Counted from the stretch's first letter, positions 9,063 to 19,688 are shown. The stretch is 35,143 bases of DNA from an uncultured Prochlorococcus sp. (GCA_902591275.1 CACJAC010000012.1:1-35143), one strand, 5' to 3'. Notes: generated from the letters alone by a model not told the origin. Program-made: numbers and translations.

Positions 9063-9922
9063 TAATTTACTAACATTGATCCTGAGAAAACCTTTTTAGC
9101 ATTACCGGTCATCATTACTTCACAATCGTCTTTTGACCAATCAATTTTAAGATTACCTCCTGGTAAGGTTACTATGGTTTGTGAATTACAAAGGCCTAAT
9201 TTATAAGCTGCCACATGGATAGCACAGGCACCTGTTCCACAAGCCAAGGTTGGACCTGCACCCCTTTCCCATACTTTTACTTTGATATTATCTCTATCTA
9301 AAATTTGACAAAAATGCACATTAGTTTTTTCAGGAAATAATTCATTTTTTTCAAGAATAGGACCAAGTCTGGAAAGAATAATTGACTCTATGTCTTTTAC
9401 AAAGAATATTAAATGAGGATTTCCCATTCCTACGGCATAACCCCTATTATTAAAATCTTTCTCAATAAATTCGTGTGAAGGAATTGAATTTATTTTTTTT
9501 TCAATTGTTGTTGGAATATTTTGACATTCTAAAATTGGCACTCCCATTTTTACAGTAATTTCATCATTTATATATTTTGCAATTTTTAAACCTGCTTTAG
9601 TCTCAATTTTATATTCTATATTTTTATTATTCATTGAATCATTTACGTGGAGATACTCAACTAAACACCTAATTCCGTTTCCACACATTTGTGCTTCAGA
9701 ACCATCAGAATTAAAAATTATCATTTTTGCATAATTATCTTCATTAGGTTCTTCTATAAAAATCACACCATCTGCTCCAACACCAAATTGCCTGTTGCAA
9801 ATTTTTTTTATATCAAATATTTTATTTATCTTGTAATTTTTATATGATTCATTTCCTCTAGAATCTATTATTACGAAATCATTTCCGTTACCTTGATATT
9901 TTTCAAAACTTATATTTTTCAT
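9062..9922 (-). CDS. dapF: Diaminopimelate epimerase
   Basis: A 286-residue PLP-independent epimerase converting LL- to meso-diaminopimelate for lysine and peptidoglycan synthesis. The N terminus FEKYQGNGNDFVIID is diagnostic. The two catalytic cysteines are C80 in QMCGNGIRCL and the one near residue 228 in LACGTGACAIHVAA. The GNPHLIFFV and WERGAG blocks are also present. Length is normal. It is the first gene of a four-gene minus-strand operon with a cysteine desulfurase, a DUF1995 protein and a D,D-carboxypeptidase, and is divergent from leuS across 107 bases of AT-rich DNA. Confidence 0.97.
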   Translation of the reverse strand: MKNISFEKYQGNGNDFVIIDSRGNESYKNYKINKIFDIKKICNRQFGVGADGVIFIEEPNEDNYAKMIIFNSDGSEAQMCGNGIRCLVEYLHVNDSMNNKNIEYKIETKAGLKIAKYINDEITVKMGVPILECQNIPTTIEKKINSIPSHEFIEKDFNNRGYAVGMGNPHLIFFVKDIESIILSRLGPILEKNELFPEKTNVHFCQILDRDNIKVKVWERGAGPTLACGTGACAIHVAAYKLGLCNSQTIVTLPGGNLKIDWSKDDCEVMMTGNAKKVFSGSMLVN

Positions 9923-10029
9923 TTGTAATTCATATATCTTAAATTTTAATTATAAATTATTCCTTTTAACAATCTATTTCTATTTTATACAATGGATATT
10001 AAAATAATAATTTAACAAATAAAAATTAA

Positions 10030-12600
10030 GTGATTTCTCCCGATAAACAATATGAGGCTGATACCAATTTATATAATCCATCTGAAATAGAAAAAAAATG
10101 GCAGTCAATATGGACAGAAAACAATTTATACAAAACCGATGAATTAACTGAGAATAGCGATAAGTTTTATGCCTTATCAATGTTTCCCTACCCTTCAGGA
10201 AATCTTCATATGGGACATGTTAGGAATTATGTTATTACAGACTTAATTGCTCGATTCCAAAGGTTTAAGGGTAAATCTGTCTTACATCCAATGGGTTGGG
10301 ACGCTTTTGGTTTGCCTGCTGAAAATGCTGCGATTGAAAGAGGAATTAGTCCAAGTGTCTGGACTAAAAAAAATATTTCTCATATGAAGTCACAATTAAA
10401 GCTTTTGGGACTATCAGTTGATTGGGATAGGGAATTTGCAACATGTGATGAAAATTATTATATTTGGACTCAATATCTATTTTTAGAGTTATACAAGTCG
10501 GGTCTTGTTTATCAAAAGGAATCAGAAGTTAATTGGGATCCTATAGATAATACAGTCCTAGCGAATGAACAAGTTGACTCAGAGGGTAAATCTTGGAGAT
10601 CTGGGGCAATAGTTGAAAAAAAATTATTAAAGCAATGGTTTTTAAGAATTACTAATTATGCGGATGAGTTATTGAAGGATTTAGAAAAATTAGATAACTG
10701 GCCAGAAAGAGTAAAAATAATGCAAGATAATTGGATTGGAAAGTCAATTGGTGCAAATATTAATTTCAATATCAATACCAATCCAGAAAAGAAAATAACT
10801 GTATTTACAACAAGGCCAGATACTTTATTTGGAGTTACTTATTTAGCAATTTCTGTAAATCATTCATTAATTAAAAAAATTACTGATCAAAAAACCATAC
10901 AAGATATAGAAAATCTTAAACAATATTTGAAAGATAATAAAAATAATGAACTTGAAAAAATTGGAATAAAAACTAGCTTAATAGCAATAAATCCAGCTAA
11001 TTCTGAACCTATACCTATTTGGGTGGCTAGTTATGTTCTTGATGAATATGGTACAGGTGCCGTTATGGGTGTACCAGCTCATGATTTAAGGGATTTTGAG
11101 TTTGCTAAGAAAAACAATATAGATATTAAACAGGTAATAGTAAAGGATAAAAGTGAACAAAGTAATGAGCTTGATAATGCTTATGTAGAAAATGGATATC
11201 TATTTAATTCAAATCAATACAATGGTATAGCAAATACTATTGCTAAATTAAAAATTGCAGAGGAGGGAGTTAAAAATGGATGGGCCGAAAATAAGATTCA
11301 ATATCGTTTAAGAGATTGGTTAATATCTAGACAAAGATATTGGGGATGTCCGATACCCGTCGTTAATTGCCCAAAATGTGGAGCTGTTCCTTTAAACCAA
11401 TCGGATTTACCTGTTTCATTACCAAAAGATATAGAAATCTCCGCTAACAAGATTAATGCATTAGGTGATAATAATAATTGGATAAATACAACATGTCCAA
11501 AATGTGGAATAGCGGCAAGAAAAGAAACTGATACTATGGACACTTTCATGTGTTCATCTTGGTATTTTTTAAGATACCCATCTTCAAAATGTTCAACTAA
11601 GCCATTTGAAAAGAATGAAATCAATAAGTGGTTGCCTATAGATCAATATGTTGGAGGAGTAGAGCATGCAATATTGCATTTGTTATATGCAAGATTTTTT
11701 ACTAAAGCTTTGCGAGATAATGAACTATTTGATATTGATGAACCTTTTAAAAAGCTATTAACGCAAGGAATGGTTCAGGCCGCAGCCTATAAAAACAATA
11801 AAACTGGTAAATATGTTTCGCCTTCCGATATTACTGACTTATCAAATCCACGAGATCCAATAGACAATTCTAAACTCGAAGTTCTTTTCGAGAAGATGTC
11901 TAAGTCCAAATATAATGGAATAGACCCTGAATCAGTAATTAAAAAATATGGAGCAGATACAGCAAGAATGTTTATATTATTTAAAGCACCACCAGAAAAA
12001 GATTTGGAATGGGGAGATACAGATGTTGAAGGACAATTTAGATTTTTAAGCAGGATTTGGAAGCTTTATATAAATAGTGCAAAAGATATAGATAGTAAAT
12101 CTAATTCCTATCCAGATAAAGAAAAAAGTTTAATAAAGTCAATGAATATCGCTATAAAAGAAATTTCAAATGACATATTAAATAACCAATTTAATACTGC
12201 GATTTCAGAACTAATGAAGTTTTATAATTCATTATCTAGTTCCATTAATGACGTAAACAATAATTTAAAAATTGATGCTTTAAAAACATTTTGTATTTTG
12301 TTGGCTCCATTTGCACCTCATATTGCAGAAGAAATATGGCATCTTATAGGATTTAAAAAATCTGTACATTTAGAACACTGGCCTTCATTTAATGCCGAGG
12401 CACTAAAGGAAGATTCATATGAACTAGTAATACAAGTGAATGGAAAGGTTAGAGACAAAGTAAATATTAATAATGATATGAATGAAGATCAAATTAAAGA
12501 ATTGACTCTTAAAAGACCTAACATATTAAAATGGATTCAAGATAAGGAAATAAGAAAAATAATTATTGTTAAAGGAAAGATTATGAATATTGTTGTTTAA
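10030..12600 (+). CDS. leuS: Leucyl-tRNA synthetase
   Basis: An 856-residue class Ia synthetase charging tRNA-Leu. The HIGH-box variant HMGH is at about residue 59 ([16 protein letters not shown]). The CP1 editing domain carries [15 protein letters not shown] near 260. Two Cys pairs (CPKCGAVPL and [11 protein letters not shown]) form a zinc-binding insertion. KMSKS is near 622 ([14 protein letters not shown]), and the anticodon-binding and C-terminal domains follow ([22 protein letters not shown]). The start is GTG: no ATG lies nearby, and residues after it match the expected N-terminal region ([12 protein letters not shown]). No Shine-Dalgarno sequence is seen. The stop overlaps the convergent pgi stop by four bases. 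Confidence 0.98.
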   Translation: MISPDKQYEADTNLYNPSEIEKKWQSIWTENNLYKTDELTENSDKFYALSMFPYPSGNLHMGHVRNYVITDLIARFQRFKGKSVLHPMGWDAFGLPAENAAIERGISPSVWTKKNISHMKSQLKLLGLSVDWDREFATCDENYYIWTQYLFLELYKSGLVYQKESEVNWDPIDNTVLANEQVDSEGKSWRSGAIVEKKLLKQWFLRITNYADELLKDLEKLDNWPERVKIMQDNWIGKSIGANINFNINTNPEKKITVFTTRPDTLFGVTYLAISVNHSLIKKITDQKTIQDIENLKQYLKDNKNNELEKIGIKTSLIAINPANSEPIPIWVASYVLDEYGTGAVMGVPAHDLRDFEFAKKNNIDIKQVIVKDKSEQSNELDNAYVENGYLFNSNQYNGIANTIAKLKIAEEGVKNGWAENKIQYRLRDWLISRQRYWGCPIPVVNCPKCGAVPLNQSDLPVSLPKDIEISANKINALGDNNNWINTTCPKCGIAARKETDTMDTFMCSSWYFLRYPSSKCSTKPFEKNEINKWLPIDQYVGGVEHAILHLLYARFFTKALRDNELFDIDEPFKKLLTQGMVQAAAYKNNKTGKYVSPSDITDLSNPRDPIDNSKLEVLFEKMSKSKYNGIDPESVIKKYGADTARMFILFKAPPEKDLEWGDTDVEGQFRFLSRIWKLYINSAKDIDSKSNSYPDKEKSLIKSMNIAIKEISNDILNNQFNTAISELMKFYNSLSSSINDVNNNLKIDALKTFCILLAPFAPHIAEEIWHLIGFKKSVHLEHWPSFNAEALKEDSYELVIQVNGKVRDKVNINNDMNEDQIKELTLKRPNILKWIQDKEIRKIIIVKGKIMNIVV

Positions 12601-14180
12601 GAAATTAATTTTTGAATAACTAATGAATTTGGATTTGACCAATCGCCCTTAACTAAATAATTATCATTACCGAAACACATTTCACGGAGTATGAAAAATA
12701 TAGGTTCACTAACTGAATTATCAAATAATGATGTTATGTCATTTATAGAATATTCTCCACCTTCATCTAATAAATTACTTACTTTTTGTTGATACTCAAT
12801 AATATTTGCAGCTGCTTTCTTTCCAGCTTCAACTCCAGGTTGATCATATGCATTTATATTAACCAATTCAGCGTAGAAGGATACAGTTCTCTCAAATAAA
12901 GCGATTAAGGCACCTAGTGAAAAACAATTTAACTTTTCTAACGTGATAGTGATACTTTGTCTGTTTTCACTAGAGAGTGCTGATCTGGTTCCTTGCAAAA
13001 AACCAGAAAGATATTCTTTAGGATTCTCTTTTTCATCAAAAATATTAGTAGATGGAGAATCTAATAATTCAATAAAAATACAAAAGAAATTATCAATACC
13101 ATCTCTCAGTTGCTGAACATAAGCATGTTGATCTGTAGATCCTTTATTACCAAAAACGGAAATACCTTGATTAACTAATTCACCATTCCTATTAAATTTC
13201 TTACCTAATGATTCCATTACTAATTGCTGAAGATATTTACTAAATACCTGTAACCTATCTCTATATGGTAAAACGACCATATCTCTCTTCCCAACGCCAT
13301 CACCAGTCAAATACCATGCAGATGATAATAATGCAGCTGGATTATTTTTAAAATCACTTATACGTGTAGCCTCATCCATTAATGATGCACCTCTAATAAA
13401 TTCAAATATATTTTCATTAATAAGAGCTAATGGGAGTAATCCCACAGAGCTTGTAATACTAGTTCTTCCTCCAACCCAATCTTGTAAATTAAATATTTTT
13501 AACCAATTTTCAGAAGTAGCCTTTTTAAATAACTTACTATCTTTCATTGTTATAGCTATAGCATTAGAATTCCATTCAAAAGAATTGTTTTCGCAATGAC
13601 TTTTAATAATTTCCATTGCAATTCTAGGTTCAGGCGTACCACCTGATTTGCTTACTACAACAAATAATGTTGTGGATAATTTTTCAGATAACTCTTCTAA
13701 CTTTTCGCTAATTAAAAATGGATCAACATTATCGATATAAGAAAAACTTAAGCCTCTAGAGCACTTTTGCAAAGACTCAGTAATAAGTAATGGGCCTAAT
13801 CCACTTCCACCAATTCCAATCCATAGAACATCAGTATAGTTCTTATTATTCTTATTCCTAATATCTCCATTTAAAATTTGCTTTGCAAATTCAGAGATAG
13901 CATTAATATCTTCGCTAATCTCCTCTCCAATTTTTGAAGATGGAGAAATTGACGGATTTCTAAGCCAGTAATGACCAACTTGTCTATTTTCATCAATATT
14001 TGAGATTGCACCATTTTCTAATTCTTTTATTGATGAAAATACATCTATAAATTTCTCTTCTAAATTTTTTATCTCTTTACTAGTGAAATTAATTTTGCTT
14101 ATATCTAACCAAATATTTAATTTTTTATCAAACCAAAGATAATTACAAAATTTATCCCAAGAGTTTAATTCTCCATTCAT
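12597..14180 (-). CDS. pgi: Glucose-6-phosphate isomerase
   Basis: A 527-residue phosphoglucose isomerase interconverting glucose-6-phosphate and fructose-6-phosphate in glycolysis, gluconeogenesis and the oxidative pentose phosphate pathway. Visible family blocks are the SIS-domain sugar-phosphate site [15 protein letters not shown], signature 1 [20 protein letters not shown], the [18 protein letters not shown] region, and the segment [15 protein letters not shown] with the catalytic-region histidine. The length fits the cyanobacterial form. ATG start, with AAAGGAAAA about 13 bases upstream and a consensus -10 box further up. It overlaps leuS tail to tail by four bases. Confidence 0.97.
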   Translation of the reverse strand: MNGELNSWDKFCNYLWFDKKLNIWLDISKINFTSKEIKNLEEKFIDVFSSIKELENGAISNIDENRQVGHYWLRNPSISPSSKIGEEISEDINAISEFAKQILNGDIRNKNNKNYTDVLWIGIGGSGLGPLLITESLQKCSRGLSFSYIDNVDPFLISEKLEELSEKLSTTLFVVVSKSGGTPEPRIAMEIIKSHCENNSFEWNSNAIAITMKDSKLFKKATSENWLKIFNLQDWVGGRTSITSSVGLLPLALINENIFEFIRGASLMDEATRISDFKNNPAALLSSAWYLTGDGVGKRDMVVLPYRDRLQVFSKYLQQLVMESLGKKFNRNGELVNQGISVFGNKGSTDQHAYVQQLRDGIDNFFCIFIELLDSPSTNIFDEKENPKEYLSGFLQGTRSALSSENRQSITITLEKLNCFSLGALIALFERTVSFYAELVNINAYDQPGVEAGKKAAANIIEYQQKVSNLLDEGGEYSINDITSLFDNSVSEPIFFILREMCFGNDNYLVKGDWSNPNSLVIQKLIS

Positions 14181-14211
14181 TTTATATATTTTTTCCTTTA
14201 ATTATTATTTA

Positions 14212-14217
14212 ATTATA
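14212..14217 (-). promoter_or_regulatory. Candidate pgi -10 element (TATAAT)
   Basis: A perfect TATAAT on the minus strand, 31 bases before the pgi ATG, would give a leader of about 25 bases. No recognisable -35 is present at 16-18 bases, so this rests on the -10 match alone in AT-rich DNA. Confidence 0.35.
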
Positions 14218-14357
14218 TCTATATAAATAGTACATAGATTTGAATCATTTAAATTTGTTTAAATTTTTATCTTCAAATAAATATGTTTTTGAATATAAAT
14301 ATTTAGACTGAAGGTTTTTTTTTTTTCATATGAATTTATCATTGGATTAAAAAAACT

Positions 14358-15014
14358 TTGGATAATTCATTTAATTACATAATTTCGCCTGAGATATCTG
14401 AATTTAGACGATTTTCTCCGAAATTAAAAATAGGTGTACTTGCTTCTGGGAATGGAACAAATTTTCAGGAGTTAATTAATCTTTCAGAAAAAGAAGAATT
14501 AGATATAGATATAAAAGTCCTTATAACTAACAAAGATGATGCAGGTTGTATTAAGAGAGCTGAAAGTGTAAAAATACCTCACAAAATAATAAGAGGTAAA
14601 GACTTTTTGCAAAAAGATCTATTTGAATTAGAAATTATAAATACTTTAAATAATTTCGATGTTGAACTTATTGTAATGGCAGGCTGGATGAAAATTGTCA
14701 CTCCTTTCTTTATCAATAAGTTTAAGAATAAAATTATTAATATTCACCCTTCATTACTTCCTTCCTATAAAGGTGGTTCTGCGATAAAGGACGCTATATT
14801 AAATGGATCTAAAATAACTGGTTGTTCAGTACATTTTGTTGAAGAGGAGGTAGATAGTGGATCATTGATAATGCAAGCTGCATTGTCAATAAGAGATGAT
14901 GATAATATTGAATCTCTTTCCAAAAGAATACATATTCTTGAGCATAAAATTTTACCCCACTCAATCTCTCATGCTGGTTTTTTGATAAGAAGTAATTTTA
15001 TGGAAAATTATTAG
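14358..15014 (+). CDS. purN: Phosphoribosylglycinamide formyltransferase
   Basis: A 218-residue GAR transformylase using 10-formyl-THF in the third step of purine synthesis. The P-loop-like GVLASGNGTNFQELI lies at about 26-40. INIHPSLLPSYKGGSAIKDA carries the catalytic Asn-His region, and TGCSVHFVEEEVDSGSLIMQ carries the catalytic Asp. A TTG start is chosen because the open frame has no ATG before the conserved core; it leaves a 25-residue N-terminal extension relative to E. coli PurN, and no Shine-Dalgarno sequence is visible. A run of 12 T lies 32 bases upstream. The 3' end overlaps the convergent argC by 17 bases. Confidence 0.95.
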   Translation: MDNSFNYIISPEISEFRRFSPKLKIGVLASGNGTNFQELINLSEKEELDIDIKVLITNKDDAGCIKRAESVKIPHKIIRGKDFLQKDLFELEIINTLNNFDVELIVMAGWMKIVTPFFINKFKNKIINIHPSLLPSYKGGSAIKDAILNGSKITGCSVHFVEEEVDSGSLIMQAALSIRDDDNIESLSKRIHILEHKILPHSISHAGFLIRSNFMENY

Positions 15015-16053
15015 TCAAATCAAGACCTTCATACATTGAAAATCCGCTCATAATATTTAAATTTTGAATTGCTTGCCCAGTCTGTCCTTTTAACAAATTA
15101 TCAATTACAGATAATATAACTATCCTTCCATTTCGAATATCAACTTTAACGGAAAGGAAAATTTGGTTTGTATTTTTAACCCATTTTGTTGAAGGAAACG
15201 TATCTACAGGTAAGACTTTAATATTTTTGAAATTTCTATAATAATTATCCAAAAGAATTCTGCAATCATCAGAAGTTAGCCCTGGGTCTCTTAATCTCCC
15301 ATATATAGTCGAATGCATACCCCTTGAAATTGGAACTAAATGAGGTGTAAAAAGTAGTTCAATTTTATTTCCAGAAATTAATGATGCTACCTGCTCGATC
15401 TCAGATGTATGTCTATGGTTTATCAATCCATATGCTGAAAGACCTTCTCCACATTCTGATAAGAGTAGCTTTTGGTTTGGTTCTCGACCACCTCCAGAAG
15501 TTCCGCTTTTAGAATCAATTACTATACCTTCATTTTCAATAATTCCCTGCGAGAGGTAAGGAACTAATGGAATAAGAGCAGATGTTGGATAACATCCTGG
15601 ACATGCAATTAATCTTCCTTTTGAAATGGCTTCTTTATTTATTTCAGGAAGACCGTAGATCGCCTCTTTACATAAATCATAATCATTCCTTTTATAAATA
15701 GCAGCTTCTTTGGAATATACTTTTTTCCATTCATCTAAAGACTTATATCTATAATCAGCTGATAAATCAATAACTTTAAGTCCTCTATCTAATAATTTCC
15801 TCGTCAATGTTGAAGATAGGCCATTTGGTAAGCAAAGCAAAGCAACATCTGTATTTTTTGAAATATTATCTACTGAAATTTCTTCTATATAAGGATCATT
15901 TTCTAGATAAATAAAAGGGAAATTATCATTCCACTTTGAACCAGATGTTTTATTACCACCTAAAAATGAAATTTTGTATTTTTTATTTTTCTTTAAAAGA
16001 TTTACCGCTTGAATACCGCCGTAACCAGTAGCACCTACTATTGCAACATTCAT
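14998..16053 (-). CDS. argC: N-acetyl-gamma-glutamyl-phosphate reductase
   Basis: A 351-residue NADPH-dependent reductase forming N-acetylglutamate semialdehyde in arginine synthesis. The N terminus VAIVGATGYGGIQAVNLL is a Rossmann nucleotide-binding loop. The catalytic cysteine is in IACPGCYPTSALIPL near residue 155, followed by SGTSGGGREP and the catalytic-histidine region FTPHLVPISRGMHSTIY. Length is that of the long bacterial type. ATG start. It converges on and overlaps purN by 17 bases and is divergent from ribBA across an 88-base region that contains a 6-base dyad. Confidence 0.97.
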   Translation of the reverse strand: MNVAIVGATGYGGIQAVNLLKKNKKYKISFLGGNKTSGSKWNDNFPFIYLENDPYIEEISVDNISKNTDVALLCLPNGLSSTLTRKLLDRGLKVIDLSADYRYKSLDEWKKVYSKEAAIYKRNDYDLCKEAIYGLPEINKEAISKGRLIACPGCYPTSALIPLVPYLSQGIIENEGIVIDSKSGTSGGGREPNQKLLLSECGEGLSAYGLINHRHTSEIEQVASLISGNKIELLFTPHLVPISRGMHSTIYGRLRDPGLTSDDCRILLDNYYRNFKNIKVLPVDTFPSTKWVKNTNQIFLSVKVDIRNGRIVILSVIDNLLKGQTGQAIQNLNIMSGFSMYEGLDLTNNFP

Positions 16054-16089
16054 TTCTTTGAATTGGCAGACTTTAAGATAGGATTATAA

Positions 16090-16118
16090 AGTGTTGAATT
16101 TAAGGTAACTAAAACACT
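16090..16118. repeat. Inverted repeat AGTGTT / AACACT in argC-ribBA divergent region
   Basis: AGTGTT at 16090-16095 and its exact complement AACACT at 16113-16118, separated by 17 bases, lie 24 bases before the ribBA ATG. The plus-strand sequence then runs ATTTTTC. It could be an operator or a short leader hairpin. It does not show the conserved FMN-riboswitch core, so no riboswitch is called. Confidence 0.35.
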
Positions 16119-16141
16119 ATTTTTCTATATTGATAGGAATA

Positions 16142-17866
16142 ATGAAAGAAACAAGTCCCAAATCAAATAATGGAACAATTTTGGATATAAATGAGTCTTT
16201 TAAAATTGAATTTGATCCTATTAGCGATGCTTTAGCCGCTATAAGAAATGGAGAATGCATAATTGTTGTAGATGATGAAAGAAGAGAAAATGAAGGAGAT
16301 TTAATATGTGCAGCGCAGTTTGCAACTCCACAGCAAATTAATTTTATGGCTACTGAGGGACGTGGTCTTATATGCCTAGCTATGCAAGGTGAAAAGCTAG
16401 ACTCTTTAGATTTACCATTGATGGTAGATAGAAATACAGATGAAAATCAAACAGCTTTTACGATATCAATTGATGCTGGACCTGAAAATAACGTTACTAC
16501 CGGAATTTCCGCTGAAGACAGGGCAAAAACAATTCAAGTTGCTATAAACCCAAATACAAAACCTGATGATTTAAGGAGGCCAGGACATATTTTCCCATTA
16601 AGAGCTAAAAAAGGTGGAGTATTAAAAAGGGCAGGTCATACCGAAGCTGCAGTTGATATTGCGGCAATGTCAGGTCTTTACCCCGCTGGAGTTATTTGCG
16701 AAATACAAAATCCTGACGGTTCCATGTCAAGACTTCCACAACTTAAAGAGTATGCAAAACAATGGGGAATGAAATTAATTTCCATAGCTGATTTAATAAG
16801 TTATCGGTTTCAAACTGAGAGATTTGTATTTAGAAAATCCGATGCTGTACTTCCAAGTATTTTTGGTAATTTCAAAGCTTATGGATATGTTAATGAACTT
16901 GATGGTTCAGAGCATGTTGCATTAGTTAAACAAAAATCATCAAAATTAAGCGAGCCTGTACTGGTAAGAATGCATTCAGAGTGCTTAACAGGCGATGCAT
17001 TTGGCTCTTTACGTTGTGATTGCAGACCGCAGTTAGAGGCTGCTTTATCAAGAATAGAAAAGGAGGAAGAAGGAGTTGTTGTTTACTTGAGACAAGAAGG
17101 TAGGGGTATTGGTCTAATAAATAAATTAAAAGCTTACAGTTTACAGGATGGTGGATTAGATACTGTAGAAGCTAATGAAAGATTAGGTTTTCCAGCTGAT
17201 CTCAGAAATTATGGAGTTGGGGCACAGATATTAACCGATCTAGGTATAAAAAAACTGAAATTACTTACAAACAATCCTAGAAAGATTGCTGGATTAGGTG
17301 GTTATGGAATTGAGGTTATTGAGAGAGTTCCATTAGTAATTTGTCCAAACGATAATAATGCAGAATACTTGAGTGTAAAAAAAACTAAGTTAGGCCACAT
17401 GTTTGATGAAGATATTCCTAATTCCAAGAATATTGATCCATTTATTTCAATTTTTCTTGATGGGAAATATAAATCTATTGATCTAGTTCCAATAAAAAAT
17501 AAAGTTATTAAATTCTGTAGTGATAGTAAAATTAATATTAAATTAGAAAGTACTCCAAGGTTATTAGCTTTTTGGAATCGACCAAAATTAGTTTGGCGAA
17601 TTTTGCATGATCACAATAGAACCAATTCCAATATTACTGATGAAGAAATAAAGAATATAGAATTATTTATTCAGTTTTTATCCAATTATGAAAATAGTAC
17701 AAAGATTGGAATTATTGTTTCAAGAAACATTGAACAAGCATTACACCCAAAAAGTAGCATAAAATTAATCAATACCAAATTTACAATAAATAATGAAATC
17801 TTATATTCATCTACAAGAAAATTTAATCTAGATAAAGAGACATTTAGTATTGTTTTTGATGGCTAA
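16142..17866 (+). CDS. ribBA: Bifunctional 3,4-DHBP synthase / GTP cyclohydrolase II with C-terminal extension
   Basis: A 574-residue fusion providing both entry steps of riboflavin synthesis. The N-terminal DHBP synthase domain has the metal/substrate loop [18 protein letters not shown] at about 42-59. The GTP cyclohydrolase II domain from about 215 has [18 protein letters not shown] (zinc cysteines) and [13 protein letters not shown], then NNPRKIAGL. After about residue 420 a further 150 residues match no domain I recognise, although RibBA proteins of this length occur in cyanobacteria. The ATG at 16142 is preferred over the in-frame TTG at 16130 because AGGA sits five bases before it. The gene ends three bases from the convergent cyclophilin gene. 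Confidence 0.95.
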   Translation: MKETSPKSNNGTILDINESFKIEFDPISDALAAIRNGECIIVVDDERRENEGDLICAAQFATPQQINFMATEGRGLICLAMQGEKLDSLDLPLMVDRNTDENQTAFTISIDAGPENNVTTGISAEDRAKTIQVAINPNTKPDDLRRPGHIFPLRAKKGGVLKRAGHTEAAVDIAAMSGLYPAGVICEIQNPDGSMSRLPQLKEYAKQWGMKLISIADLISYRFQTERFVFRKSDAVLPSIFGNFKAYGYVNELDGSEHVALVKQKSSKLSEPVLVRMHSECLTGDAFGSLRCDCRPQLEAALSRIEKEEEGVVVYLRQEGRGIGLINKLKAYSLQDGGLDTVEANERLGFPADLRNYGVGAQILTDLGIKKLKLLTNNPRKIAGLGGYGIEVIERVPLVICPNDNNAEYLSVKKTKLGHMFDEDIPNSKNIDPFISIFLDGKYKSIDLVPIKNKVIKFCSDSKINIKLESTPRLLAFWNRPKLVWRILHDHNRTNSNITDEEIKNIELFIQFLSNYENSTKIGIIVSRNIEQALHPKSSIKLINTKFTINNEILYSSTRKFNLDKETFSIVFDG

Positions 17867-17869
17867 AAA

Positions 17870-18307
17870 CTACTTTAAAGTTGCCTTTAAAATTTTTGAC
17901 CCATTAGTAAGCTTTAGCACTACATCCATATCATCAGTCTTACCAAAAACTGTATGAACTCCATCGAGATGAGGCTGTGGTTCATAAACTATGAAAAACT
18001 GACTGCCACCTGTATCCTTTCCTGCATGAGCCATAGAAAGTGAGCCTTTTAGATGTTTATTGGAATTAATTTCACATTTTATATTATATCCAGGTCCACC
18101 AGTTCCAGGCATACCTGATGCTCCATCACGAGTATTTGGACATCCACCCTGAGCCATAAATCCAGGAATCACTCTGTGAAATGCTAGACCATCATAAAAA
18201 CCATCACTAATTAGACTCGTGAAGTTTTTAACTGTATTAGGTGCGTCGTCAGAGAAAAATTCAATATTAATGTTCCCAACTTCTGTTTCAAATAATGCAG
18301 TTGTCAT
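17870..18307 (-). CDS. Peptidyl-prolyl cis-trans isomerase, cyclophilin type
   Basis: A 145-residue single-domain cyclophilin accelerating prolyl isomerisation during folding. The catalytic block [15 protein letters not shown] is near residue 43-57, followed by [12 protein letters not shown], the [16 protein letters not shown] segment and HTVFGK. There is no signal peptide or membrane helix, so it is cytosolic. It is the last gene of a minus-strand cluster that includes dnaK and dnaJ, which suggests a folding theme, although the 37-base gap to DUF3110 leaves room for separate expression. The tail almost abuts ribBA. Confidence 0.93.
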   Translation of the reverse strand: MTTALFETEVGNINIEFFSDDAPNTVKNFTSLISDGFYDGLAFHRVIPGFMAQGGCPNTRDGASGMPGTGGPGYNIKCEINSNKHLKGSLSMAHAGKDTGGSQFFIVYEPQPHLDGVHTVFGKTDDMDVVLKLTNGSKILKATLK

Positions 18308-18344
18308 GTTTTATTTGTTTAGTAATTAATAAATATTTTAGTAG

Positions 18345-18734
18345 CTAAAGCAACTTTTCAAGGTTTTCCTTAATAGTGTTTATATCAATGCTATCTTTAT
18401 TACTATTTTTGTCTTCCTCCCAATTTTCAACTTCTAAGTTTTTCTGGGGTGGTGAAATTAATAACCTATCTTCTGCGGTTTTAGGTACAAAATTTTTTTC
18501 AACTAATTTGCATTCATAATCTAATTTAATACAGAAATCTTTTATTTCCTCTATATTGATATTCTCAACCGTTGGCAAAGGAAAATCTTGAGCTTCTAGA
18601 AGACCACAATATCTAGTTGCATCATCCTTATCTTCAAACATAAGAACGATTGTCCTTCCTTTCAGTTCGATTGAATGAATTCCTTCCTTATCTGTTCCTG
18701 AATTATATAAAAGAACAAATACGTTCATAAGCAT
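18345..18734 (-). CDS. DUF3110 family protein
   Basis: A 129-residue protein I recognise as the DUF3110 family of cyanobacteria. The core (residues 3-85) begins NVFVLLYNSGTDKEGIHSIE and includes VLMFEDKDDATRYCGLLEAQDFP and the FCIKLDYECKLV block. The last 40 residues are acidic and hydrophilic. No catalytic motif, signal or membrane helix is visible. An ATG two codons in (18728) is an equally good start; neither has a Shine-Dalgarno sequence. It lies 27 bases downstream of dnaJ and is probably cotranscribed with the chaperone genes. Function unknown. Confidence 0.8.
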   Translation of the reverse strand: MLMNVFVLLYNSGTDKEGIHSIELKGRTIVLMFEDKDDATRYCGLLEAQDFPLPTVENINIEEIKDFCIKLDYECKLVEKNFVPKTAEDRLLISPPQKNLEVENWEEDKNSNKDSIDINTIKENLEKLL

Positions 18735-18761
18735 TTATTTTTCTATTTATATAATATTTGA

Positions 18762-19688
18762 TTAAGAATCAGAAAGTGATAATTCTTGTAATCTTGTATA
18801 TAAAGCAATTTCCTCATCATTAATATCAGCAGGTATCACTACCAGGATTTCAACATATTGATCACCTACATTATCTTCGAAAGTTAAACCTCTCCCTTTC
18901 AAACGTAACATTCTTCCTGTAGATGATTTTGGTGGAACTTGAAGTGTGACATTTCCATCAAGGGTAGGAACCTCTACTGCACAACCAAGAAGAGCATCAT
19001 GAGGAAATAACTCTAATTTATATAGAACTCTTAAACCATCAATTCTTAGTCCACTTTCCGTTTGAACTTTTAACTGTAGATAATGATCTTTACCTCCTCT
19101 TGCAATATTTTCAAGTCTTAATCGCCATCCATCTCCAGCGAAAGGTGGTGTATCAACTTCTACTACAGTTTCATCTTCAAGCTCAATTAAAATTGAAGCT
19201 CCATTTAAGGCCTCATTAGGAGTTAATTCAATAATTGTCTCGATATCTTGGTGGAGTTTAACTGGAGGTGGCTCTTCAGGAGAGGTAGTAGGATAATCAT
19301 GATTATTAAATTCGTCATTATTAGTATTTATCGATTCCTCATCAAATGATTCATAATCATATTCCTCGTAATTCTTTGATGAATATTCATATCCAAATAA
19401 TGAATCAAGATAATCTTGAAAGTCAGGAAAACCTTTCTCAAAATTATTATTTTCTTTATCATCCTGGTTTTTTTCATCCGAACTATTTTTTCTTACATTA
19501 GGATCACGTAAATATTCGTATGCTTCGTTAATTAATTTAAATCTTTCTTCTGCATTCAGATCGTTTTTATTTAAATCTGGATGCCATTTTCTTGCTTCTC
19601 TTCGAAAGGCCTTTTTAAGTCCTTTATCATCGAAATCAGGGGATAAACCCAAAATCGACAAATAGTCTTTTTTAGAGGAAGTAGTCAT
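18762..19688 (-). CDS. dnaJ: DnaJ-like co-chaperone, short type without zinc finger
   Basis: A 308-residue J-protein stimulating the ATPase of DnaK. The J domain is at about 6-62, with the essential H36-P37-D38 in RKWHPDLNK. An acidic, Asn/Glu/Tyr-rich linker follows (about 70-140), in place of a Gly/Phe-rich region and the four CxxCxGxG zinc motifs of classical DnaJ. The C-terminal beta-sandwich substrate domains run from about 145 (IELTPNEALNGASILIELED, GRMLRLKGRGL). The ATG at 19688 (MTTSSKK) is preferred to the in-frame ATG at 19721: it begins just before the J domain, has GGGA four bases upstream, and avoids a 50-base overlap with dnaK. Even so it overlaps the dnaK 3' end by 17 bases. 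Confidence 0.92.
   Translation of the reverse strand: MTTSSKKDYLSILGLSPDFDDKGLKKAFRREARKWHPDLNKNDLNAEERFKLINEAYEYLRDPNVRKNSSDEKNQDDKENNNFEKGFPDFQDYLDSLFGYEYSSKNYEEYDYESFDEESINTNNDEFNNHDYPTTSPEEPPPVKLHQDIETIIELTPNEALNGASILIELEDETVVEVDTPPFAGDGWRLRLENIARGGKDHYLQLKVQTESGLRIDGLRVLYKLELFPHDALLGCAVEVPTLDGNVTLQVPPKSSTGRMLRLKGRGLTFEDNVGDQYVEILVVIPADINDEEIALYTRLQELSLSDS

Noticed and set aside
11298-11624. 108-codon minus-strand frame inside leuS
   Set aside because: Antisense of the zinc-binding insertion of leuS; no independent evidence of a gene.
14998-15014. Possible frameshift creating the purN/argC overlap
   Set aside because: Both proteins have full-length family C termini, so the 17-base convergent overlap looks genuine.
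16054-16141. FMN riboswitch before ribBA
   Set aside because: The region is only 88 bases and lacks the conserved RFN core, so no riboswitch can be supported.
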